A DNA stretch of 64,000 nt. It comes from CAWEFA01 sp963808135 (GTDB taxonomy: Bacteria > Bacteroidota > Bacteroidia > Bacteroidales > DTGW01). The notes beneath the pieces are model-generated. The model made no database searches and was not told the origin of the DNA. It saw only the letters and a list, made by a program, of their open reading frames with translations. Both the position numbers and the translations under genes were made by a program. Within the stretch, counting starts at the first letter, position 1; each line of letters begins with the position of its first letter. Where the stretch lies: assembly GCA_963808135.1 (NCBI GenBank), contig CAWEFA010000119.1:51119-115118 (forward strand), written 5' to 3'. Positions 1-9,065 of this stretch are shown here, one piece after another.

Positions 1-272
1 ACAACAATGGTTTCAAAACTGTTGACGAAGGCGTGAAAGCCGCTTTAGTCGCCAAAGCCGATATTGTTATCCTTTGCAGCAGCGATGAAGAATACGAAAC
101 GCTTGCTCTCCAGACTTTAGAAGTGCTCGATGGGAAAGCCATTTTTGTTGTGGCAGGTAATCCCCCCTGTCGGCCAGGTCTTGAAGCGAGAGGGATTACA
201 AACTTTATTAGCATATATTCCAACGTTATTGAAACATTGGAATATTATCAGAAAAATTTAAAAATATATTAA
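1..272 (+). CDS. mutA: Methylmalonyl-CoA mutase small (beta) subunit, C-terminal part
   Basis: This is the 3' end of the small subunit of the heterodimeric B12-dependent mutase that interconverts succinyl-CoA and methylmalonyl-CoA; the 5' end lies outside the window. The reading frame is open from base 3, so the GTG at 33 is not a real start. The visible part is the C-terminal flavodoxin-like domain, with the hydrophobic strand DIVILCSSDEEY followed by the GNPPCRPGLEARGI region. In this family the small subunit does not bind cobalamin, and no DxHxxG motif is seen here. The large-subunit gene starts 42 bases downstream, the usual mutA-mutB order for Bacteroidetes propionate/succinate metabolism. 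Confidence 0.9.
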   Translation, partial: NNGFKTVDEGVKAALVAKADIVILCSSDEEYETLALQTLEVLDGKAIFVVAGNPPCRPGLEARGITNFISIYSNVIETLEYYQKNLKIY

Positions 273-298
273 ACACAGAGGCTCTGTGTCTCTGTGTT
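272..298. repeat. Short hairpin between mutA and mutB
   Basis: AACACAGAG (272-280) and CTCTGTGTT (290-298) form a perfect 9-bp stem with a 9-base loop, starting at the mutA stop codon. There is no T-run after it, so it is not a clear terminator. It may be a small dispersed palindrome or an mRNA processing or stability element in the mutAB transcript. Confidence 0.45.
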
Positions 299-313
299 CA
301 TAGTATAAATACC

Positions 314-2442
314 ATGAAACCAGATTTTAGTAAAATAGATTTCAGAGAAATTAAGCCATCGGGCAAAAAAATAAAAGTTGAACCCACATGGCAAACAGCC
401 GAACAGATTCCTGTAAAACCGATATATACGGCAGATGATTTATCGGGAATGGAGCATCTCAACTATGCCGCTGGTATCCCGCCTTTTTTGCGTGGGCCAT
501 ACAGCACGATGTATATTTTAAAACCCTGGACAATCCGTCAATATGCAGGTTTTTCAACTGCCGAAGAAAGCAACGCCTTTTACAGGCGAAACTTGGCATC
601 AGGGCAAAAAGGGCTTTCCATAGCATTCGACCTTGCAACCCACAGGGGCTACGACAGCGACCATCCACGTGTTATCGGCGATGTTGGCAAAGCCGGAGTA
701 GCTATAGACAGCGTTGAAGATATGAAAATTCTTTTTGACCAGATACCGCTTGATAAAATGTCGGTTTCGATGACCATGAACGGCGCTGTGCTTCCTATAA
801 TGGCTTTTTATATTGTAGCCGCTATGGAGCAGGGAGCAAAACCTGAAGAGCTTAACGGCACAATCCAGAACGATATACTTAAAGAATTCATGGTTCGAAA
901 CACATATATTTATCCGCCCGATATGAGCATGCGCATCGTGGCAGATATTTTCAAATATACTTCAAAACAAATGCCTAGGTTCAACAGCATCAGCATTTCA
1001 GGTTACCACATGCAGGAAGCCGGGGCTACTGCCGATATTGAACTGGCTTATACGTTGGCTGACGGCTTGAATATCTGCGTACCGGCATTAATGCCGGTAT
1101 GAATATTGACGAATTTGCACCCCGGTTATCATTCTTTTGGGCAATAGGGATGAATCATTTTATGGAAATTGCCAAAATGCGTGCAGCACGTATTCTGTGG
1201 GCAAAAATTGTAAAACAATTCAATCCGAAAATCCAAAATCACTTGCTTTGCGTACACATTGTCAGACATCGGGCTGGAGTTTAACCGAGCAGGACCCGTT
1301 CAACAATGTGGCGCGAACATGTATGAAGCAATGGCTGCTGTCTTGGACATACGCAATCGATTGCACACAAACGCACTGGATGAAGCTATTGCCTTACCAA
1401 CCGATTTCTCGGCACGGATTGCCCGCAATACACAAATTACCTACAGGAAGAAACAAATATTTGCCGGCGGTTGATCCATGGGCAGGTTCATATTATGTTG
1501 AGAGCATTAACCAACGAATTGGCACATAAAGCATGGACGTTGATAGAAGAAATTGAAGATTTAGGCGGAATGGCCAAAGCTATTGAAACAGGTATCCCAA
1601 AAATGCGTATTGAAGAAGCTTCTGCCCGTAAACAGGCACGTATTGATACCGGCCGCGATATTATTGTAGGTGTAAATAAATATCAGTTAAGAGTGAAGCT
1701 CCCATTGAAATTCTTGAAGTCGACAATACTGTTGTTCGTGAAATGCAGATAAAAAGATTAAAAAAAATAAAAGCAGTGAGAAATGATGTGGAAGTAAAAA
1801 AAGCTCTCGATGCTATAACTGAAGTGCCCGGAGAAACAAAGGCAATTTACTCGAATTTTCTGTGGAGGCTGCAGAAAACGCGCTACCTTAGGCGAAATTT
1901 CCGAAGCCATCGAAAAAGTATCTGGCAGATACAAAGCTGTGATAAAAATAATATCGGGCATTTATAACGCTGAAAGTAAAGACAACAGCGATTTTAAAGA
2001 AGCAAAAGAATTATGTGCCAGGTTTGCAAAACTTGAAGGCCGCCAGCCTCGGATTATGATTGCCAAAATGGGTCAGGACGGCCATGACAGGGGGGCTAAA
2101 GTTGTTGCAACAGGTTATGCCGATCTGGGTTTTGATGTAGATGTTGGCCCTTTATTCCAAACTCCTGCCGAAACTGCTAAACAAGCTGTTGAAAACGATG
2201 TTCATGTTTTAGGCGTATCGTCGCTGGCAGCAGGTCATAAAACACTTGTTCCGCAGGTAATTGAAGAACTCAAAAAACTTAGCCGCGAAGATATTATGGT
2301 AATTGTTGGAGGCGTTATTCCCCCACAAGATTATGAATATTTATATAACACAGGTGTAGTAGCTATCTTTGGCCCGGGTATTTCGGTAGCAAAAGCTGGT
2401 AAGAAAATATTAGAAATATTGATCGAAACCTACAGCGAATAG
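314..2442 (+). CDS. mutB: Methylmalonyl-CoA mutase large (alpha) subunit, multiply frameshifted
   Basis: This is the catalytic, cobalamin-binding subunit of methylmalonyl-CoA mutase. From 314 to about 1068 one frame encodes the substrate-binding TIM barrel, including FLRGPYSTMY and GLSIAFDLATHRGYDSDHPR. From about 1880 to 2442 one frame encodes the B12-binding domain with the axial-ligand motif DGHDRG (near 2083) and ends normally in LIETYSE. Between them the conserved sequence can be followed only by changing frame at least eleven times (about 1069, 1230, 1320, 1346, 1363, 1437, 1465, 1505, 1694, 1840 and 1880). The total span is 2129 nt against roughly 2.14 kb for an intact gene. Motifs such as ALPTDFSARIARN and DPWAGSYYVES remain intact between breaks, which suggests indel errors more than long-term decay. 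As written, the gene cannot give a full-length enzyme. Confidence 0.85.
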
Positions 2443-2455
2443 CTTCTACTCGTTA

Positions 2456-3906
2456 TCAATCTTCAATACTGAAATATTGAATATTATCCCTTAACCCGTC
2501 AGCTTCATTTTCCAGGTTTTTGGCATAATTCGACAACTTATCGGCAGTAAGGCTGTTTTGCTGAATTATTTCATTTAACTGGCTTATTGCCATATTAATT
2601 TGCACAGAACCTGTTTTTTGTTCAAAACTCGATGCTGCAATTTCTTTAATTAACTGGGAAGTTTTTTCAATTTCAGGAATTAGCTGGGCCATCATAGAAT
2701 GTGCCCTCTCAGTTATTTTAACGCAATTATTTGCCAGTTCTATAATTTCGTCGGCAGCAGATTTATTCTTTCAGCCAAACGGCGCACTTCAGTAGCAACA
2801 ACTGAAAATCCTTTTCCATGTTCGCCGGCCCTTGCAGCTTCAACAGCAGCATTAAGCGCCAATAAATTAGTCTGGAAGGCAATATCGTTAACAATAGAAA
2901 TTTTATGGGAAATTTGCCGTATAAATTGTAAACTTAATTCGGCTTCGGATGCAAGTTTTTTAATACCATCAACTGCTATTTCAGATATTTTCTCGGTTTT
3001 TAATGCATTATCTGAATTTTGTTCTATCCCTGAAGTCATTTGTTCCATCGATGATGAAACCTCTTCTGCCGATGTAGCTTGTTTATTTGCCCCATCTGCA
3101 ACTTCAACAGACATGTTATTCATTTGGTTACTCGAATCGGCCACTTTTTTGGCGCTTTCCAATATTCCCCTGACTATTTCCCTCAGGTTTGAGCTAACGT
3201 CCATAATGGCATTCCATAGCAAACCGATTTCATCGGATGAGATGTCTACTGCTTCATATGTTTTTAGTTGGCCTTGTTTGAGCGCCTCGAGAACTAATAA
3301 TAATTTGTGGATTTTTAAAGTAATAAAATTTTGGAACAGGTAAATAATAACTGCTGAAGAAAGGATTAAGCCTAACAAACTACCGATAACAAACATAAAG
3401 ATGATTGAAGCTTTTTGCTTTTTTACTTTGTCAGCCTTAGCGTTTATATATAAATGGCCTAAGAATTTACCGTCATCTAAACGCAGGGGGGAAATACTTA
3501 CAAAATTCCACGAGCCGTTTTTATACTCGCTTTTGAAAACAGGTTCAGCAATTTCTTTTGTAAATTCTTCATAATCTGAGAGCATTTTAAGTTCGCTAAG
3601 TGTTTTTCCCTTGTATTCAGGATTTAACGAGTAATAAACTTTTCCGTTTGCACCAATTATTATGCAATCAGATATGGTTTCACCAACAATGTTTTCCATT
3701 GTTTCCCTGTTCTCTGCCGATTCGTAACGCAAAACGCCTTTCGACATCATATATCCGGGGCTCTTTATCTGTTTCTCAATTCTTTTTTCAATTTCTCCCG
3801 TAAATTTTTGCATATAATATATCCCCAACAAAGAAAGTACAACAATCTCCGTAAGTATAATCAGCGCGCCAATTTTATATGAAAGCTTATCGAAGTATTT
3901 ATTCAT
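2456..3906 (-). CDS. Methyl-accepting chemotaxis protein (one frameshift)
   Basis: A membrane chemoreceptor of about 483 residues. An N-terminal transmembrane helix (residues 8-28) is followed by a periplasmic single-Cache-like sensor (about 30-165), a second helix (about 172-200), a HAMP-like linker and a long coiled-coil signalling domain. The signalling hairpin tip is clear: QTNLLALNAAVEAARAGEHG. The frame breaks near 2762, directly after RRLAER; restoring one base continues as KSAADEIIELANNCVKITERAH and joins the C-terminal 79 residues. No cheA or cheW lies nearby. The upstream gene on the same strand is a periplasmic solute-binding lipoprotein, a possible ligand presenter (inference). 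Confidence 0.88.
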
Positions 3907-4191
3907 ATTGTTATATTTTTGATTTCAGATTTTTTCATGCAATATAAGTATTTTTTAAATTCAATAACAAATTTTCAATTAGAGCCGATTTTATAATTTT
4001 ATCATATTTACGAATAATTTTATCTTTTTGTTATTATAACGGCATTATCCAATGCTTTATTAAAGATATGCCAAATATTTAAAACAATTAAAAAAACAGT
4101 AAAATTAATTACTTCAAATTTGGCATGTCGTTTTAATATTTCAGTATAATTTTTTAAAACTTATAATTTAATATGTCGTTTTTAATTAAAA

Positions 4192-5606
4192 CTATTTTCT
4201 TTTTAAATACTTCTCAATGCCTTTTATAGCCTCGTCAGCTGTCATTTTACCAGTCAAAATATGATTAATATAACTTCCATCGAAACTCATTTCAACATTT
4301 TCATTTTCTTTACCAAAAAAGTACACAGAATTGTAAAAAACATTTATTTTATGTTGGCCATATTTATGGTCCATCACATATTCATAATTTTCAAATTTAT
4401 CCAGGCCGAAATTATAAGTGGTAAGATTGCCTTTTATACCGGTTGGGGATTTAGTATATCGTGCCCATTTTTCAGCAACATCCGGCTTGTTGATTGAAAG
4501 AAGGAACCTGATAGCCCTCTCACGATTTGGAGCTTTTTTTAATACTGCCCAGGGGACAAAATAGCCGCCAAAACAGATTGGGGAAGTTTTGTATGTGGGG
4601 AATTCAGTCGGCAACATGTTAATTAACTTTGAACTGTCCATGTTAAGCCAAATGTTGTACATCCATGATGCGTTGGAATAAAAAAGACATTTTCCTGTTA
4701 AAGGATAATTTTCTGTTTCAGTCCATGTTGTAGTTTCCCAATCAGGCGACATTGGTTTATATGCCGCTAAGAGTTCCAGTTCCCGCATAATTTTTTCCCA
4801 TGCTTTAAGCTTTTTTTCGCTAAATTTTAAATCCATAATTTCATTATAATCGCCAATTTCTGAAAAGAAAAGCATAGAAACAATGGTTTGGGAGGTTTTC
4901 CAGTTACTTGCGTCATAAATGCCAATAATAGAAGTATTATGACTTTTATTGTAATTATAAACTGCTTTTAGATAATTGGAAAAATCTTCCATAGTCATCC
5001 CAAATTGTTTTACTTCTATTCCAACTGTTTTTGCCACGGCTGTATTACACCATAATGGCCAGCTAAAGCCATCGATAAAAGGACCGGGAATTATGCCGCC
5101 GTATAAATCTTTAAAAGAATCGGATAATAATTCTGGGCGCGTATTTTTTCTGAATTCGGGAATCTGGCTGAAGTCGACCAGGGTATTTTTTAGCCCACTC
5201 AGGATCATGAAGTGAATCGGCTACTCTTTTATATTCATTGTTTAATCGTATTATATCCCAATTGGGTTTGTCAATGAGAACAATATTGGCGTTAAATTGA
5301 ATTTCAACATTTAGTTTTTTACGATCAAAAGTAAATCTGTTCAGGATATTTCATGTTAACATTTACGTCCTGATTTGTGAACTCAAATTCGTTTACCAAT
5401 TCTTTTAAAAATTGTTCTTTTTTACCTTCACCAAACCAATGGCCTATTAAGTTTAACGGTTCGGCTTTTTCTTGTTGCAAAGTCTTTAATCCCTCAAGTT
5501 TATTGTTTGAATGACTGAAATTACAAGAAGAACAAAATAACAACAAACAAATAATTACTGAAAAGCAATTGCAATTGCGAAACTTATTGAACATTGCATT
5601 AATCAA
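4192..5606 (-). CDS. ABC-type (family 1) extracellular solute-binding lipoprotein, two frameshifts
   Basis: A sugar-type solute-binding protein of about 471 residues when read across two indels. The N-terminus has a lipoprotein signal (hydrophobic VIICLLLFCSSC, lipobox FCSSC), then the typical first strand of the mature protein (LNLIGHWFGEGKKEQFLKEL). Frames break near 5330 (after KYPEQIYF) and near 5185; the bridging frame reads DRKKLNVEIQFNANIVLIDK and then VADSLHDPEWAKK. The C-terminal lobe contains GKCLFYSNASWMYNIWL and ends in a typical helix (MTADEAIKGIEKYLKRK). No ABC permease or ATPase is adjacent. The next gene on the strand, after 285 AT-rich bases with no recognisable feature (3907-4191), is a chemoreceptor, so a sensing role is possible. 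Confidence 0.8.
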
Positions 5607-5834
5607 TTTAACTGTCTTAAAAGAAACGCTTAAAAGTATTAAATAATTACAAATCCTCAGATATTTAAGTATTTTTTTTTACTAATGTTAATCTAATTTT
5701 TATAATTTGATATAAAACAATAAAAAATAAACCTTAAATTATTGATTATTTAGTGATATATTCAGAAAGGAAAGTTTTAATAAAAAATGTATTCAGTATC
5801 TGATTTTTCTGGAAGAATTTATAAACTTGAGTAA

Positions 5835-6812
5835 TTAAGTATTGTTTTTTATATGCCTGGTAACCAGTTCTATTAAATATTCAGCAATTTTGCCAACAAT
5901 TTCATCGGGAACTCCATCAATTGCCTTTGATTGTATTCTTAAATCAACGGGATCGTTAACATAATCAACCACAACAAAAGTGCCTTCCGAAGTTAAAGCA
6001 ATTTCAGTGGAAAATAAATCGAGGCCACAAACATTAGCAATCGTTGATGTTGCTTCGTATAACTTTCCTAAATTATAGTTACCTGTTTCGAATGCCGTAA
6101 TAAAATTGTATAAATGTGTATTAGGGTTCCACCAACATGGGTATATATGTCCGGCGCAATAAATTATCCTAAACCAGGCTGGGTTTGAACCAAAGTCAAT
6201 AGGTACAATTAATTTTTGTAACAAATAGCTGTCACTTGGATGCTCTTGTCTTACAGTCAATACCTGTTCCATTGAAATGGCTTTGGTAACCACACCATCG
6301 CCACCGCTTCCATGAGCCGGTTTAATAATAAAGCTATCTCCAAGAACATTTAAATCAATTGAAGGAAGCAAAGGTTGTTGTTCAAATGGAGGCAGAATTA
6401 TTGTATAAGGTGTATAAAGCCCGGCGTTTATAAGAGCCATGTGCAGGTTGGCTTTATTCCAACTTCGGAATGCTTTCTCATGCGGATTAATAGAATATAC
6501 ACCATTCTCTTTTGACCAATGAATAAAAGGCATAAATTGCGGATCAAATTCTGATGCGCGATCTAAAAACGAACGGTAAAATATTTTTTTTTCAGCTAAT
6601 TCATTAGATAAGACTTCAACATTATTTGACGTAACCTGCAACAGAGATACATTCATAGAACTGCAGGTTTTTTCAAGTAATTTTGCAAAATCAGCATCAT
6701 ATTCCCAATTCCAGGCTAAACATAAGTCATAGTTATTTGTTGGCAAAGTTTTACCAATTTCTTTGAGTTGGTTTGGTCCCTGGTTTTTTTGTATTGTTGG
6801 ATCGCTATTCAC
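5835..6812 (-). CDS. ATP-grasp domain protein
   Basis: A soluble protein of about 325 residues with an ATP-grasp fold. A pre-grasp N-terminal part (YDLCLAWNWEYD) is followed by the glycine-rich ATP-binding stretch FIIKPAHGSGGDGV (about residues 150-163) and a late acidic segment, ALTSEGTFVVVDYVND, which resembles the Mg-binding strand. Family members join carboxylates to amines or thiols using ATP; the substrate cannot be read from sequence. The GTG start at 6812 is uncertain: the same frame continues upstream for about 15 codons (NKCFIVVN...) without an ATG. The upstream gene (7927-7024) is a FemAB/GNAT-like transferase, so a shared role in peptide or envelope modification is possible. Confidence 0.6.
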   Translation of the reverse strand: MNSDPTIQKNQGPNQLKEIGKTLPTNNYDLCLAWNWEYDADFAKLLEKTCSSMNVSLLQVTSNNVEVLSNELAEKKIFYRSFLDRASEFDPQFMPFIHWSKENGVYSINPHEKAFRSWNKANLHMALINAGLYTPYTIILPPFEQQPLLPSIDLNVLGDSFIIKPAHGSGGDGVVTKAISMEQVLTVRQEHPSDSYLLQKLIVPIDFGSNPAWFRIIYCAGHIYPCWWNPNTHLYNFITAFETGNYNLGKLYEATSTIANVCGLDLFSTEIALTSEGTFVVVDYVNDPVDLRIQSKAIDGVPDEIVGKIAEYLIELVTRHIKNNT

Positions 6813-7023
6813 AACTATAAAACATTTGTTAGTTGGTACAAAATTAACAATGAAATTTCAATTATAGCTAAAAAACTTATTTTGTATTAAACCGTTATGG
6901 TAATAAACAGAAAATTAGAACAATTACAAGATTGATAAGTTTAATTTTCGGGGAGATTTTTATGTAAGTTTCAGGAGTTATATTAAATTTTTCCTGATTT
7001 TTAATAAACTATTTTTGATTCTA

Positions 7024-7927
7024 TTATTTTTTAAAATACTTAAAAGGGAAAGGCAGGTTATTATATTTTAGTAAGAAAAAATTCGATGGATTAGCGCCAA
7101 AGCCTTTATAAAATCTTGCCAAACCTGGAATAGAAGAACCTTCAAAATCGAGTATAAGATCTTTTTTCAGCATTTTCCCTGATGGAATTATCGATTAATA
7201 AAAAATTTCCTCCCATATTTTTCCCTTCAATATTATTTACCGCAACCAGGTAAATAACCCTCTTATGATAATTAATCCATAATACTGCGCTTACGGGTTC
7301 TCCTTTTTTATTCAGTATTGCCTTTATTTCACCTTTGTTTTTTTTTAAAGCTTCATTGCTTATATCTTTTATGCAACCTGATAAATTTTTATTTGTATTT
7401 AGCATTCCATTTTTCATATAAAAATTAAAAAATAAATCGGCATCATTCAGATTGTAGATTTTCAATTCATGATAGAGCGCCTTTTTTAAGTTCCTTTTGT
7501 TATTTGTGCTATAATTATTGTAAATTTTATCGTATGAAGCCTGGAGAGTCAATTCATAAGTTATACCTTTTCGGGAAAGCAAAGGAGATGTTATATCAGC
7601 ATCAATATTTAGATAGAAATGGCAATATTTAAAATTTAAAAGTAATTGTTTTAAATACGAATTAACAAGTGTTTCACTGACCTGGTGAATTGAGAAAATT
7701 CCTAATTGTTGGGTTAAATATGGCCTTATTAAATATTTGAACCCGAATTTCCTTTTAATTGGCAATGGCATTACTGAAGCATAATCATCTTCAATTATTG
7801 CACCCCATCCGGGGCAAACGATATCAAGATACCATGAGCAGGCATAAACTAAACCATTTGGAGATTCGTCGATACATTTATCCCATTTTATTTTGTCTAT
7901 TTCATTATGGGAAACATACCGGATCAT
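7024..7927 (-). CDS. GNAT/FemAB-like acyltransferase (one frameshift)
   Basis: About 300 residues related to the FemAB/GNAT-like proteins that transfer aminoacyl or acyl groups to cell-envelope acceptors. Visible features are an N-terminal GLVYACSWYLDIV segment and a C-terminal acyl-CoA-fold half with PVSAVLWINYHKRVIYLVAV and GKNMGGNFLLIDNSIRENAEK. The first reading frame stops early at 7142. Changing frame at about 7165 continues EKDLILDFEGSSIPGLARFY and NPSNFFLLKYNNLPFPF to a stop at 7024, as in intact relatives (GS.I.G..rFk.gFG). The exact acceptor is unknown. Confidence 0.6.
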
Positions 7928-7964
7928 TCAAAATTTTAATTTTTACGTAATAAAATCTCTTGCT

Positions 7965-8972
7965 TTATTGTTTGTAAGTTCCCTTTAATTTATCCTGGAA
8001 ATTTTTTTTATTGGCTTCATTTATAAGGGCAATAATTCCTTTAATGATAATTGTCCGTTGGTTTATTTCTTCGTAAGACAGGTTTTCTTCATTTTGGAAT
8101 ACAATTTTTTCGGCTTTATAACCCAATTCATCGAGCGACATTGCTACAGCGGCCTGATATTTATCAAATACCAGAACTGTGGGCATGCGGTTTGCGTTAT
8201 ACTTAGCGATAGATTGGAGTACACGACTTTTGATATAATAAATTTGGGCTTCACTTAAATAAGGAGTGCCTAACATTAATTTAACAAGGTCAATCCGGGC
8301 AAGTTTTGAAAATTCATGTTCTTTTAGCAGTTTTTGATATTCACTCTCCGAAGTGTTTAACATTAGGTCAATATAGGTTTGAGGAATGCTTGACAGGTCG
8401 CCCAACTGGTTAAGCCTTTTTCTAAGCCTGTACTCTTTGCGGGCATATTTTTGTTCAACAGGCACATAATACTTCCACTTTTTTGTTCTTTTGTAAGTTT
8501 GGGTTACAGGTTTTGGTTTCCAATTACTTTCAGGCCGTTTTAATAATGGCGCTGTAAGTTCGAGTTGACGGGTTTCTAATGAATACAACAGGCAATTTAT
8601 AAAATGTACCCAACCGCCATCAATGGATTCTTTCATAACGCCCCACAAAGTTATTTTTCTTATTTGCGGCTCGCGGGGCATGTCAACTGTATAATCGTCC
8701 TGTGGCGAAGTGTGGTTAAGAAGGCTGTCAATATATGACTGGTCAAAATTTACCGGGTAATAAACGAATTCTGTTTTATGGTTAAAAATATCATCGGGAT
8801 TGGCATGGAATAATTTTTCAATTTGCATTTTGCAACTGGAATCATTCTCTAATTTCAAATATACCTGGTAATCGGGACCCCAGGTCATTTGCTTAATAGT
8901 GGTTTGCTGCTGTTGGGCCAATAAAGGCATGCATAGCATTATAAATAGCCCTAAGAATATTTTTTGTTTCAT
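7965..8972 (-). CDS. Secreted protein of unknown function
   Basis: 335 residues with a clear signal peptide (MKQKIFLGLFIMLCMPLLAQ, cleavage after AQ). The mature protein is mixed alpha/beta and rich in Lys, Tyr and Gln, with an aromatic N-terminal half (WGPDYQVYLKLEND, ITLWGVMKESIDGGW) and a more helical C-terminal half. No catalytic motif is recognised. It sits between gyrB and the FemAB-like gene on the same strand, about 90 bases from the gyrB stop codon, so co-transcription with gyrB is possible but unproven. Confidence 0.6.
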   Translation of the reverse strand: MKQKIFLGLFIMLCMPLLAQQQQTTIKQMTWGPDYQVYLKLENDSSCKMQIEKLFHANPDDIFNHKTEFVYYPVNFDQSYIDSLLNHTSPQDDYTVDMPREPQIRKITLWGVMKESIDGGWVHFINCLLYSLETRQLELTAPLLKRPESNWKPKPVTQTYKRTKKWKYYVPVEQKYARKEYRLRKRLNQLGDLSSIPQTYIDLMLNTSESEYQKLLKEHEFSKLARIDLVKLMLGTPYLSEAQIYYIKSRVLQSIAKYNANRMPTVLVFDKYQAAVAMSLDELGYKAEKIVFQNEENLSYEEINQRTIIIKGIIALINEANKKNFQDKLKGTYKQ

Positions 8973-9065
8973 CCCGGTTTGTTTTTCTTAAAATTTAATT
9001 AATCAAAAAAAGTTGTAGAGTTTTAAAAAACAAATCAGTTTCTTTTCTGTGATGAATGAAAGTGA

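Noticed and set aside
2699..3343. Plus-strand open frame of 214 codons
   Set aside because: Antisense to the chemoreceptor signalling domain; Ser/Phe-rich complement of the coiled coil.
5607..5834. Possible small gene or promoter pair between the solute-binding and ATP-grasp genes
   Set aside because: AT-rich, with no open frame of note and no exact promoter consensus found.
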